Shown here: piece after piece, positions 28,521 to 37,176 of the stretch
How positions within the stretch are numbered: the stretch's first letter is position 1
Layout of the letters: each line of letters begins with the position of its first letter
Source: Rhodospirillales bacterium
GTDB taxonomy: Bacteria > Pseudomonadota > Alphaproteobacteria > Reyranellales > Reyranellaceae
Assembly: GCA_016185145.1 (NCBI GenBank)
Contig: JACPOB010000063.1
Coordinates: 1 to 64,000 of the forward strand
Reading direction: 5' to 3'
Length of the DNA stretch: 64,000 nucleotides
Translations under genes and position numbers: made by a program
The notes under the pieces: model-generated
The model's input: only the letters and a program-made list of their open reading frames with translations
Told to the model about the DNA's origin: nothing
The model's database searches: none

Positions 28521-29915
28521 CTAGGCCGAGGCACGCTCCTCGCGCACCCACAACAGCAGGACGAAGCCGATCACCAGGAAGAACAGCACGCAAGCCACGC
28601 CGAGGCGATTTGACTGCGTCGCCGTGGTGACGATGCCGATGGCCAGCGGCGCCATCCAGGCGGTCGCCCGGCCCGACAGGGCGAAGAGGCCGAAGAACTC
28701 ACCGACCATGCCCGGGGGCGCCAGGCGCCCGATCATGGTGCGGCTCGCCGCCTGCATCGGGCCCATGCAGAAGCCCAGCAACAGCGCGAAGGCCATGAAC
28801 ACCTGCTCCTGCAGCGAACCGAAGAGGCTACGTGTGGGCGAGAGCTCCGGCGCCGGCACGACGAACAGCACGCCCTGCTTGCTGAGGCTGACGATGCCGA
28901 TCGTCGCGACGATCACGCCCAGCACGGCGAACTGCACGGTGCGCTTGCTGCCGATGCGGTCGTCGAGCCGGCCGCCCAGGAAGGCGCCGGGGATGGCGAA
29001 GATGGTGACGATGATGCCGAAGATGCCGATCGTCACCGTGTCCCAGCCGAAGATCGCTGCGGCGTAGACGCCGCCGAAGGCGATGATGGCGGCAAGCCCG
29101 TCGTTGTAGAGCATGAACGCGATCAGATAGAGCAGCACGTTGCGATAGCGGCGCAACTTCAGCACGGTGTGCAGCAGAGCCCGTCCGCCGCTTCTCGCAG
29201 CCTCCGCCAGCGACACGCGCCGGGGCTGGTTGCCGTCCGGCGTGAACAGGAACATCGGGATCACGAATATCGCCAGCCACACCGCCGAGGCGGGGCCGAC
29301 CAGCCGTTCGACCGTGTAGGTCTGCGGGTCGAGACCGAACAGGGGCTTGTCGTCGACAGAGAGACCGAACATCGAGGGCCGGCTCACGATCAGCACGGCA
29401 AACAGAGCCAGCAGGCCGCCGCAATAGCCCAGGCCCCAGCCGAAGCCGCTCAGCCGACCCATGCGCGCCGGCGACACGATGGTCGGCAGCAGCGCATTGT
29501 TGAACACGATCGACATCTCGGCGCCGACCGTGGCGATCACCACCGCCCAGCTGATCAGCGACACGAGGTCGGGCCGCTGCGGATAGGCCCACCACAGCGC
29601 GATGCAGCCCACCGCGACCAGGCACTGGAACAACAGGATGTAGGGTTTGCGCCGGCCGCCGGCATCGGCCATGGCGCCGAGAAAGGGGCTCAGGACGGCG
29701 ATGATCACGCCCGACGTCGACTGCGTGAAGGCCCACTCGGCCTGGCCCTTCACCGGATCGCCGATCATGGTGTTGGCGAAGTACTGGCCGAAGATGAAGG
29801 TCGTGACGACGGTGAAGAAGGGCTGATTGGCCCAGTCGAACAGGGCCCAGCTGAACTGGCCGAGCTTGGAGGCTTCCCGGGAAGTCGAAGAGCCTTGTTC
29901 GTTGATGACGATCAC
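28521..29915 (-). CDS. MFS transporter, UMF1/Atg22-like family
   Basis: 464 residues with about 12 membrane helices. The signature FSWALFDWANQPFFTVVTTF near the N terminus and FLGAMADAGGRRKPY between helices 2 and 3 mark the UMF1 (Atg22-like) branch of the major facilitator superfamily; substrates are unknown. Translation starts at GTG 29915, which overlaps the TGA of the upstream RHH protein (GTGA), so the two are coupled. Ends in a charged tail (VREERASA). Confidence 0.9.
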   Translation of the reverse strand: MIVINEQGSSTSREASKLGQFSWALFDWANQPFFTVVTTFIFGQYFANTMIGDPVKGQAEWAFTQSTSGVIIAVLSPFLGAMADAGGRRKPYILLFQCLVAVGCIALWWAYPQRPDLVSLISWAVVIATVGAEMSIVFNNALLPTIVSPARMGRLSGFGWGLGYCGGLLALFAVLIVSRPSMFGLSVDDKPLFGLDPQTYTVERLVGPASAVWLAIFVIPMFLFTPDGNQPRRVSLAEAARSGGRALLHTVLKLRRYRNVLLYLIAFMLYNDGLAAIIAFGGVYAAAIFGWDTVTIGIFGIIVTIFAIPGAFLGGRLDDRIGSKRTVQFAVLGVIVATIGIVSLSKQGVLFVVPAPELSPTRSLFGSLQEQVFMAFALLLGFCMGPMQAASRTMIGRLAPPGMVGEFFGLFALSGRATAWMAPLAIGIVTTATQSNRLGVACVLFFLVIGFVLLLWVREERASA

Positions 29916-30142
29916 CGGCTGCGGCGTTGGGCGCGCACGGCGTCTGCCGCATCAATTGATGGCGCAATAGCGGACCGACGTGCCAATCGTGCCCGCATCT
30001 CTTCGATGGTCGGCCGGTTGGCCACGCTGCGAACCTGCTGCAACAGATAGCCAGACAACGACATGCCCGCTCGCGCTGCTCGCGACTTTAGCCGGCGATG
30101 CAAGGTATCCGGCACATGGCGTAGCTGGATCGTCTTTGTCAC
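29912..30142 (-). CDS. FitA/VapB-type ribbon-helix-helix antitoxin-like protein (orphan)
   Basis: 76 residues from GTG 30142: TKTIQLRHVPDTLHRRLKSR, then AARAGMSLSGYLLQQVRSVA and RPTIEEMRARLARR. This is the Arc-like ribbon-helix-helix plus toxin-wrapping tail of FitA-type antitoxins, which normally precede a PIN-domain VapC toxin. Here the next gene is an MFS carrier whose GTG overlaps this stop, and no PIN gene is present. It may be a leftover antitoxin or a repressor recruited to control the carrier. Confidence 0.72.
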   Translation of the reverse strand: MTKTIQLRHVPDTLHRRLKSRAARAGMSLSGYLLQQVRSVANRPTIEEMRARLARRSAIAPSIDAADAVRAQRRSR

Positions 30143-30173
30143 CGGAAACTGATAGCTGTGCGACCTGGACACG

Positions 30174-30629
30174 TCAAAGCCCGGCACGCTTTGGCAGCTG
30201 GCTGATCGCCTCACGATTGGTCGGAGAAAACGTCCGCTCCATCGCCTCCTGCCAGGGCAGCCAGAGCTGGGCGACATGCTCTGCCGGATCGAGGGTGGCG
30301 ACGGTCGGGCTGTCGACGAGGAAGCCGAACACGTGCTCGGTGTTGTGCGTGACGTCGGGCGCGTACCTTGCGCGCCATTGCGGCCAGATCTCGTAGCGAT
30401 TGACGTGGCGCCAGTCGGTGAGCGTGCCGATGGATAGGCCGGTCTCCTCCAGGAGCTCGCGCCGCGCGGTGGCCAGAAGATCGGGATCGTCGGGCTCACG
30501 CGAGCCGGTCACCGACTGCCAGGCGCCCCAGTTGCCCCACGACCCGCCGTCGGCGCGCTGCAGGAGCAGCACCTCGAGCTGTCGCGTATGGACCACCACC
30601 AGCACCGATTCAGGGATCTTGTAAGCCAT
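30174..30629 (-). CDS. nudB: dihydroneopterin triphosphate diphosphatase (Nudix, NudB-like)
   Basis: 151 residues from ATG 30629. N-terminal YKIPESVLVVVHT, then the Nudix box VTGSREPDDPDLLATARREL LEETG-type sequence and WRARYAPDVTHNTEHVFGFL, EHVAQLWLPWQEAMERTFSPTNREAI, which are NudB hallmarks. It removes pyrophosphate from dihydroneopterin triphosphate in folate synthesis. The first part of the Nudix box has DDPD in place of the usual GE run, so catalytic Glu spacing should be checked. Upstream is a REP-like element. Confidence 0.88.
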   Translation of the reverse strand: MAYKIPESVLVVVHTRQLEVLLLQRADGGSWGNWGAWQSVTGSREPDDPDLLATARRELLEETGLSIGTLTDWRHVNRYEIWPQWRARYAPDVTHNTEHVFGFLVDSPTVATLDPAEHVAQLWLPWQEAMERTFSPTNREAISQLPKRAGL

Positions 30630-30713
30630 GGCGGCAGCATAGAGCACAATCCGGTCTGCCGGGGGCGCGCTGCTAGAGGCGGAGCAAACTCCGCCGTAAG
30701 TGGCGCGTCTTCT

Positions 30714-30827
30714 CATGGTCTTCCGGACCGCGAGCCTCCGGCTCGCTCAAGCTCATGAGGCGCGCGAGGACGCGCGCGGTCCAAAAGAGCACGAGCGCGC
30801 TGGAAGCGCGCGGTCCGGAAGACCATG
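30714..30827. repeat. REP-like palindromic element, copy B (three units)
   Basis: Bounded by a perfect 19-bp inverted repeat (30714-30732 and 30809-30827) built on CATGGTCTTCCGGACCGCG. Inside are one reverse unit and two forward units of the same GAGCG...CGCGGTCCGGAAG type seen at 16566. It fills the space between divergent nudB and dapD and could form a large cruciform. Confidence 0.8.
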
Positions 30828-30850
30828 ACGCGCCTCAAGCAGCCCGAACA

Positions 30851-30878
30851 TTGACTCCCCGCCCCCCGACGCTATGGT
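30851..30878 (+). promoter_or_regulatory. putative dapD promoter
   Basis: -35 TTGACT (30851-30856), 16-base spacer, -10 TATGGT (30873-30878), about 25 bases before the dapD ATG, which has GAGGGGAACG as ribosome site. Confidence 0.5.
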
Positions 30879-30902
30879 CCGGCGGCATTTTCGAGGGGAA
30901 CG

Positions 30903-31742
<840 letters not shown>

Positions 31743-31746
31743 CGCC

Positions 31747-32706
31747 ATGATCGGCCAGGCGCTTCCCGAACGGTTGCTCTGGCGCGGTGATACTTTGCCC
31801 GACACGGCCGGCTGCTTGGCGCTGCCGGCCGATGTGGAGCGCGAGCTCGATCGGGTCGTGGCAGCCCTCGACCGCGATCCGCTGCCGCTCCTGCTGCTGC
31901 GGCTGGACGACTTCGCCCTGGACGCCTCGCGCACTTTCATGCGCGAGGTCAAGCGCACCATCGACGACGGGCCGGGCTTCGCCATCGTCGATCGCCTGCC
32001 GGTCGAGCGCTGGCCGCCGGACGCGGCTCGCGCGGTGTGGTGGCTGCTGGCCTCGCTGGTGGCGCGGCCGGTGGCGCAGAAGTGGGACGGCACCTCGATC
32101 TACGACGTCACCGATCTCGGCCACCCGCCGGGCAACGGCGTGCGGCCCGACGTCACCAATGCCGAGCAGAATTTCCATACCGACAACAGCTACAACCACG
32201 TGCCGCCGCACTATGTCGGCCTGATGTGCCTGCGCACGGCGATGGAAGGCGGCGTGAGCGGCATCGTGAGCTTCGCCACGGCGCACGAGGAGATGCGGCG
32301 ACGCCATCCCGAGCTGCTGCCGCGGCTCTATCGGCCCTTCTACTTCGACCGCCAGCGCGAGCACGCGCCCGGCGACGTCATGACGACCCACCATCCGATG
32401 CTCGAGACCAGGGACGGCCGGCTGATCGCCCGGCTGTCGCACTTCCAGGTGAAGAACGGCCAGAAGCTCGCCGGCGTGCCGCTCGACAACGAGGGCACGG
32501 CTGCGCTGGAAGCCTTCGAGGCCATCCTGAACGAACCCGGCATGTCGGCACGCTTCCAGTTCCAGCCGGGCCAGATGCAGATCATCGACAATCGCGCGCT
32601 GGGCCACAAGCGTACTGGCTTCCGCGACTGGCCGGAGCCCGAGCGCAAGCGCCTGCTGGTGCGGCTGTGGCTGCGCGATAGCGGGAGCCGGGCTTACAAC
32701 GGCTGA
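31747..32706 (+). CDS. TauD/TfdA-family 2-oxoglutarate dioxygenase
   Basis: 319-residue Fe(II)/2OG oxygenase. The facial triad is visible: His144 and Asp146 in EQNFHTDNSYNHVPPHYVG and distal His287 in DNRALGHKRTGF; Arg near 300 would bind 2-oxoglutarate. Substrate unknown. The start is 4 bases after dapD, so it is probably co-transcribed, though no link to lysine synthesis is known to me. Confidence 0.9.
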   Translation: MIGQALPERLLWRGDTLPDTAGCLALPADVERELDRVVAALDRDPLPLLLLRLDDFALDASRTFMREVKRTIDDGPGFAIVDRLPVERWPPDAARAVWWLLASLVARPVAQKWDGTSIYDVTDLGHPPGNGVRPDVTNAEQNFHTDNSYNHVPPHYVGLMCLRTAMEGGVSGIVSFATAHEEMRRRHPELLPRLYRPFYFDRQREHAPGDVMTTHHPMLETRDGRLIARLSHFQVKNGQKLAGVPLDNEGTAALEAFEAILNEPGMSARFQFQPGQMQIIDNRALGHKRTGFRDWPEPERKRLLVRLWLRDSGSRAYNG

Positions 32707-32778
32707 GCTTGTCGTCCTTCAGCCAGCCTGGGTTAGGCGTGGTTGCGGGCCCTGGCAGGCGAGCGGTAGGCTGTGGCC

Positions 32779-32991
32779 ATGGGGCAGCCGATCATATCGC
32801 GCGCTCCGGACGTGATGGGAGGCGCTGCGGTTTTCCACGGGACAAGGGTGCCGGTGCAGACGTTGCTCGACTATTTGGAGGCAGGCGAGTCGATTGACGA
32901 TTTTCTCGCTGGCTTCCCTTCGGTAACTCGGGCGCAGGTGATCGCTTTCCTCGAGGAAGCGAAGGACCGGATGGTCGACTCCGTCTCGTGA
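32779..32991 (+). CDS. DUF433 antitoxin
   Basis: 70 residues from ATG 32779 (GTG at 32773 is an alternative). PIISRAPDVMGGAAVFHGTR, then VPVQTLLDYLEAGESIDDFLAGFP and the C-terminal helix are the DUF433 helix-turn-helix pattern. DUF433 proteins neutralise DUF5615 PIN-like toxins. The stop overlaps the toxin start by 4 bases (GTGA), as in intact modules, but the toxin is internally deleted. Confidence 0.88.
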   Translation: MGQPIISRAPDVMGGAAVFHGTRVPVQTLLDYLEAGESIDDFLAGFPSVTRAQVIAFLEEAKDRMVDSVS

Positions 32992-33116
32992 GAGTGTTTC
33001 TCGGCGAATGTGTCGATTGGCGCTTGAACCGACTTGCCGATCTGAAACCGTTGGTTCCTGAACTGATGACCGCGATCAGCCGCGACCCAGCGCGCGGTCC
33101 GGAAGACTATGAGACG
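32988..33116 (+). pseudogene. DUF5615-type toxin with internal deletion
   Basis: GTG 32988 opens MRVFLGECVDWRL, the N terminus of DUF5615 PIN-like toxins, and continues directly into NRLADLKPLVPELMTAI, which belongs to their C terminus. About 70 residues with the remaining acidic nuclease residues are missing, and the join is in frame. After DPARG the frame enters REP copy C and then the antisense of the SnoaL-like gene. Non-functional as a nuclease. Confidence 0.75.
33091..33113. repeat. REP-like unit, copy C (single half)
   Basis: CGCGCGGTCCGGAAGACTAT plus GAG matches the right-hand unit of copy B (CGCGCGGTCCGGAAGACCATGA) apart from C to T. The left half of the palindrome is absent. It overlaps the tail of the broken toxin and the 3' end of the SnoaL-like gene. 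Confidence 0.65.
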
Positions 33117-33574
33117 TGGCGCCTGAACTCCGGCTGCTTCTTCAGGTGGGCGCCTTCCTTGGCCAGGATCTTGGCGGTGCGCTCGGGGGCGAAGCCGAGC
33201 TCGACGAACGCAGGGCCGACATTGGCGACCTCGCTGTACTCGGCGATCTTGCCGTCCAAAAGCTTCATCATCGACACGCCTTCGAAGCCGACGCGCTTGC
33301 CGTTGGCCTCGGGCAGCAGCGAGACGTAGCTGAACGTGTAGTAGGCGTAGAGCATCCTGCCGTCGCTCACCGGCCGGTGCATGTCCCAGCGGAAGTCGCG
33401 GGCGGTGCGGTGAAACCAGTCGTCGATCATCTCGGCGATCTTCCGATGGCCCTTGAAATCGCCGTAGAACACGTCGTGGTAGACGCCGTCCTCGGTGAAC
33501 AGGCTGGCAAAGGCCTTGCCGTCGCGGCGTTCGACGGCCGAGCAGAATTCCTTCAGTAGCGCTGTCACATCCAT
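33107..33574 (-). CDS. SnoaL-like / NTF2-fold protein
   Basis: 155 residues, MDVTALLKEFCSAVERRDGK then FTEDGVYHDVFYGDFKGH, WDMHRPVSDGRMLYAYYTFSYVS and SMMKLLDGKIAEYSE: the NTF2-like cone fold of SnoaL-like polyketide cyclases and related proteins of unknown substrate. Complete. Divergent from lemA; its 3' end overlaps REP copy C. Confidence 0.85.
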   Translation of the reverse strand: MDVTALLKEFCSAVERRDGKAFASLFTEDGVYHDVFYGDFKGHRKIAEMIDDWFHRTARDFRWDMHRPVSDGRMLYAYYTFSYVSLLPEANGKRVGFEGVSMMKLLDGKIAEYSEVANVGPAFVELGFAPERTAKILAKEGAHLKKQPEFRRHVS

Positions 33575-33639
33575 GATTCATCTCCCGATATGGCCGCAAT
33601 CATGACTAAACTCAGCGTTGCGGCAAGGAGGCCTAAAGG

Positions 33640-34039
33640 ATGAGTTTCTGGATTGTCGTCGGCATTCTCGTGGTGATCGGACTGTGGGCCATCGCCGTCT
33701 ACAACGGGCTGGTCGCCGGCCGGAACCAGGCGCAGACCGCCTGGAGCCAGATCGACGTGCAGCTCAAGCGACGGCACGACCTGATCCCCAACCTGGTGCA
33801 GGTCGTGAAGGACGCCATGGGCTACGAACAGGAGACGCTCACCAAGGTCGTCCAGGCGCGCAACGCGGCCGTCGCGGCCAGCGGCAACCCGGCGCAGGCG
33901 GGACCGGCCGAGGCGTTGCTGACACAGGCGACGCGCGGACTTTTCGCCCTGGTCGAGAGCTATCCGCAGCTCAAGGCCAACGACAACATCAAGCAGCTGC
34001 AGGAAGAGCTGACGACGACCGAGAACAAGATCGCCCAAC
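33640..34039 (+). pseudogene. lemA: LemA family protein, 3' end lost at a deletion junction
   Basis: N-terminal membrane helix (MSFWIVVGILVVIGLWAIAV) and the LemA helices (NQAQTAWSQIDVQLKRRHDL IPNLVQ-type sequence to LQEELTTTENKIA) are normal for about 132 residues. Family members then continue with a FARQFYNDAV-like helix for some 50 residues; here the sequence jumps at about 34036-34042, out of frame, into the N terminus of the adjacent M48 protease (TTDFVGAQKVNRRNTL in the next frame). The LemA C terminus, the spacer and the protease start codon are therefore missing. The open frame to 35121 after the junction is meaningless. Confidence 0.8.
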
Positions 34040-34087
34040 ACCACCGACTTCGTCGGCGCGCAGAAGGTCAACCGGCGCAACACGCTC

Positions 34088-34990
34088 GTGCTGCTGGTCA
34101 TTCTGACGGCGCTGGCCGCGCTGGTCGGCTACCTGATCGGCTGGCTGCTCGAAAGCGAAGCGTCGAGCGCGGTTCCGATCTGGAGCAAGGCAGGAGTCGC
34201 CGCGGCCGGCCTGATGGCCGCGGTCAGCGTCGGCTGGAGCGGGCTGTCGCTCGCCTTCGGCGACAAGATGGTGTTGGCCATGGCCAACGCCAGGCAGATC
34301 GACAAGGCCGACGCACCGCAGCTCTACAACGTGGTCGAGGAGATGGCGATCGCCGCCGGCGTGCCCATGCCCAAGGTCATGGTGCTGGAGACCGATGCGC
34401 TGAACGCCTTCGCCACCGGCAGCAAGCCGGGCAACGGCACCATCGCGGTGACGCGGGGACTGTTGAACAGCCTCAATCGCGACGAGCTGCAGGGCGTGGT
34501 GGCGCACGAGATGGCCCATCTCGCCAACCTCGACACGCGCTACATGGTGGTGGTCGGCGTCACGGTCGGCCTGATCGCGCTGATCTGCGACATGGTCCTG
34601 CGCAGCCTGGCCTGGGGCCGCGGCAACCGCAGCTCGAGCAGCAGCAGCGACAAGAAGGGCGGCGGCGCCGCCATCCTGATCATCCTGCTGATCGTCGTCG
34701 CCATCCTGGCGCCGATCGCCGCCAAGTTCGTGCAGATGGCGGTGTCGCGCCAGCGCGAGTATCTTGCCGACGCCACGTCGGTGCGGTTCACGCGCAATCC
34801 CAACGGGCTGATCTCGGCGCTGGGCAAGCTCGCCGAGAAGGCCGCGCCGTTTCCGGGGGTAAGTCGTGCCACACAGCATCTCTTCATCGTCAACCCGGTG
34901 CAGACCTTCACCAAAAAAAGCTCGGCGCTGCTGGCCACGCATCCGGACATCGCCGATCGCATCGCTCGCCTGCGCAATCTGGGCGCTTAG
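34088..34990 (+). CDS. M48 family metalloprotease (HtpX-like), N-terminally affected
   Basis: About 300 residues from GTG 34088; the protein frame is recognisable from about 34040 (TDFVGAQKVNRRN) but its own start codon appears lost with the lemA deletion. Two N-terminal helices, active site HEMAH in GVVAHEMAHLAN, two central helices either side of a Ser-rich loop, third zinc ligand in SRQREYLADATSVRF, and C-terminal THPDIADRIARL. A membrane quality-control protease with the active site in the cytosol. LemA and M48 genes are commonly adjacent. Confidence 0.85.
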   Translation: MLLVILTALAALVGYLIGWLLESEASSAVPIWSKAGVAAAGLMAAVSVGWSGLSLAFGDKMVLAMANARQIDKADAPQLYNVVEEMAIAAGVPMPKVMVLETDALNAFATGSKPGNGTIAVTRGLLNSLNRDELQGVVAHEMAHLANLDTRYMVVVGVTVGLIALICDMVLRSLAWGRGNRSSSSSSDKKGGGAAILIILLIVVAILAPIAAKFVQMAVSRQREYLADATSVRFTRNPNGLISALGKLAEKAAPFPGVSRATQHLFIVNPVQTFTKKSSALLATHPDIADRIARLRNLGA

Positions 34991-35894
34991 TTTCCCGGCC
35001 CACGCCTTCGACCTGCAGGGCCATCGCGGCGCGCGCGGGCTGGCGCCCGAGAACACGCTGGCCGCCTTCCGCACCGCCCTCGATCTCGGCGTCAGCACGC
35101 TCGAAACCGACATGGCGGTGACCAAGGACGGCGTCGTCGTGATCAGCCACGATCCGTACCTCAATCCCGATCTCGTTCGACTGGACGGCCAGTGGCTCGC
35201 CACCGCCGGCCCGCCGATCCGCACGCTCACTCTCGACGAGCTCCGGCGCTACGACATCGGCCGCCTGAACCCTGCCAGCAAATACGCCCAGCAGTTTCCG
35301 GCGCAGAAGCCGGCCGACGGCGAGCGCTTTCCGACGCTGGAAGAGCTGTTCGCCATGGCCGGGCCAACCGTTCGCTTCAACATCGAGATCAAGACCGATC
35401 CCGGCAAACCCGACCTCACGCTGGAGCCCGAGCGCTTCGCCGAGCTCGCGGCGGCCACCATCCGCAAGGCCGGCGCCGCGGCGCGCAGCACCATCCAGTC
35501 GTTCGACTGGCGCGGCCTGCTCGCCTCGCGCCGGCTGGCGCCCGACATCGCCACGTCCTGCCTGTCGATCGAGAGCAACGGCTTCGACACGGTGCGGCGC
35601 GCGAGCGGCCAGCCCTCGCCTTGGCTGGGCGGCCTCGACCTTGCAGCCCATGGTGGCTCGGTACCGCGGCTCGCCAAGGCGGCGGGCTGTGCGGTGTGGT
35701 CGCCCTTCTGGCGCAACGTCACGGCGGAAAACGTCAAGGAAGCCCAAGGGCTTGGCCTGAAAGTCGTGCCATGGACCGTGAACAATCCCGCCGACATGGC
35801 GGCGCTGATCGATCTCAAAGTTGACGGGCTGATCACCGACTATCCCGACCGCGCCAAGTCCGTGCTGGCGACAAAAGGGCTCAAAATCCGCTGA
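34866..35894 (+). CDS. glycerophosphodiester phosphodiesterase, secreted
   Basis: TIM-barrel GDPD: GHRGARGLAPENTLAAFRTA, LETDMAVTKDGVVVISHD, RFNIEIKTD and WTVNNPADMAALIDLKVDGL with catalytic His, Glu/Asp residues. Just before the domain is a signal-like segment (SLACAIWALSFPAHA/FDLQ). The only in-frame start upstream is GTG 34866, which overlaps the M48 gene by 125 bases; this is unusually long, so the true 5' end may have been altered. The enzyme hydrolyses phospholipid head-group diesters in the periplasm. Confidence 0.85.
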   Translation: MPHSISSSSTRCRPSPKKARRCWPRIRTSPIASLACAIWALSFPAHAFDLQGHRGARGLAPENTLAAFRTALDLGVSTLETDMAVTKDGVVVISHDPYLNPDLVRLDGQWLATAGPPIRTLTLDELRRYDIGRLNPASKYAQQFPAQKPADGERFPTLEELFAMAGPTVRFNIEIKTDPGKPDLTLEPERFAELAAATIRKAGAAARSTIQSFDWRGLLASRRLAPDIATSCLSIESNGFDTVRRASGQPSPWLGGLDLAAHGGSVPRLAKAAGCAVWSPFWRNVTAENVKEAQGLGLKVVPWTVNNPADMAALIDLKVDGLITDYPDRAKSVLATKGLKIR

Positions 35895-35898
35895 GCGG

Positions 35899-35927
35899 TT
35901 GACTCCTCGGGTTCTGTGTTCTGTATA
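35899..35927 (+). promoter_or_regulatory. putative leaderless promoter of the GntR gene
   Basis: -35 TTGACT (35899-35904), 17-base spacer, -10 TGTATA (35922-35927). The start would fall at about 35934, the A of the ATG, so the message may lack a leader; no Shine-Dalgarno sequence is present. Confidence 0.5.
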
Positions 35928-35934
35928 CAGAACA
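35917..35934. promoter_or_regulatory. 18-bp perfect palindromic operator
   Basis: TGTTCTGTATACAGAACA, perfect dyad centred on TGTATACA, overlapping the -10 element and the first base of the GntR start codon. Core sequences of this kind are common operators for FadR/VanR-type GntR regulators, so autoregulation and control of the downstream dioxygenase/oxidoreductase genes is likely. Confidence 0.7.
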
Positions 35935-36605
35935 TGCGCCCATTCCTGCCCGAACCCGATCTCAGCGAAAAAGTCCACGACGCCGTCCTCGATGCCATCT
36001 GCTCCGGCGAGCTGAAAGCCGGCGCCCGCATCACCCAGGAGGAGCTGGCCAACCAGTTCGGCGTCAGCCGCCAGCCGGTGCTGCAGGCCATGATGCTGCT
36101 GCGGCGCGAAGGCTTTTTGATCGACGCCGGCCGCAAGGGCGTGTGCGTGGCGCCGCTCGACGTCCAGCAGGCGCGCAACCTCTATGTCGTGCGCGGTGCG
36201 CTGGACGCGGCGGCGGCGCGGCTGGCCGCGACCAACTACACACCGCATCTCGCGCAGCGCGGCCGCAACCTGCTGGAGGTCGGACGGCGCGCCGTGGCCA
36301 GCGGCTACGTGCCGTCGGTCATCGAGGCCGACATCGATTTCCATCTCTTCGTCTACGAGGCCTCGGGCAATCCGCTGATCGGCGAGACCGCGCAGCCGCA
36401 CTGGCAGCATCTGCGCCGCGTCATGGCGGCCGCCCTGAGCGAAAGCGACCTGCGCGTTTCGGTGTGGGACGAGCATGAGGGCATCCTGCGCGCACTCGAG
36501 GCCGGTTGCGCGCGCGAGGCCGAGGAGCTCTGTCGCGGCCATGCCGAGCAGATGGCCGACATCCTCACCGGCCGTCTCAAGGCCGTGATTTCCCGCGCGG
36601 CCTGA
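35934..36605 (+). CDS. GntR family regulator with FCD domain
   Basis: 223 residues from ATG 35934 (the GTG at 35916 precedes the operator and is unlikely). Winged helix at about 10-75 (EKVHDAVLDAICSGELKAGA, EELANQFGVSRQPVLQAMML) and an all-helical FCD ligand domain with metal-binding residues (DIDFHLFVYEASGNPLI, WDEHEGILRALEAG, HAEQM). FCD regulators sense small organic acids. It heads a plus-strand unit with a PhyH-type dioxygenase and an SAF oxidoreductase, which it probably controls. Confidence 0.92.
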   Translation: MRPFLPEPDLSEKVHDAVLDAICSGELKAGARITQEELANQFGVSRQPVLQAMMLLRREGFLIDAGRKGVCVAPLDVQQARNLYVVRGALDAAAARLAATNYTPHLAQRGRNLLEVGRRAVASGYVPSVIEADIDFHLFVYEASGNPLIGETAQPHWQHLRRVMAAALSESDLRVSVWDEHEGILRALEAGCAREAEELCRGHAEQMADILTGRLKAVISRAA

Positions 36606-36637
36606 ACGCTGCGCCACCACAAGCCAGGAGGAACGCC

Positions 36638-37151
36638 ATGAAGCTCACTTCTGAGCAATTGAAGCGCTTCGACGAGCAGGGTTTCCTGTTCTTTCCCAAC
36701 TATTTCTCGGCCGAGGAGACGGCGATCCTCAAGGCCTCGGTCCCCGAGGTCTTCGCCCAGCGGCGCCAGGAGAACGTGCGCGAGAAGACGGGCGACCAGC
36801 CACAAGAAGGGCGCGATCGAGGCCAAGCACGACCTCACCACGACGTCGTATCCCTTGTGGGTGATCGACAACGACACCATCGCCAAGCTGGTCGAGCAGG
36901 GCGGCATCGTCGCGCCCAAGGGCGGGCCGGGCTCGGCGATCTTCTTCCACGGCACGCTGGTGCACGGCAGCCCGCCCAACATGTCGCCATGGGATCGCCA
37001 GATCATCTATGTGACCTACAACGCGGTCTCGAACGCCATCCGCCGCTTCAAGCGGCCGGAATACCTCGCCCATCGCGACTTCACGCCGATCGACGCCTGG
37101 GAGGACGACGCCGTGATGCGCGCCGCCCAGCGCAAGGCCGCCGCGGAATAA
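36638..37151 (+). pseudogene. phytanoyl-CoA dioxygenase (PhyH) family protein with internal deletion
   Basis: ATG 36638 opens MKLTSEQLKRFDEQGFLFFP...EVFAQRRQENVREKTGD, a typical PhyH N terminus. At about 36797 the sequence jumps, with a frame change, to HKKGAIEAKHDLTTTSYPLW, GGIVAPKGGPGSAIFFHGTL VHGSPPN-type sequence, and YVTYNAVSNAIRR, ending at 37151. Roughly 100 residues are missing, including the HxD iron ligands; only the distal His region remains. Inactive as read. It lies between the GntR regulator and the SAF oxidoreductase. Confidence 0.82.
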
Positions 37152-37176
37152 CAATCAGGATTTCGGGAGGAAGGGT

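Noticed and set aside
32988..33329. 113-codon toxin gene
   Set aside because: Only the first 35-40 codons resemble the toxin termini; the rest is a REP unit and antisense of the SnoaL-like gene.
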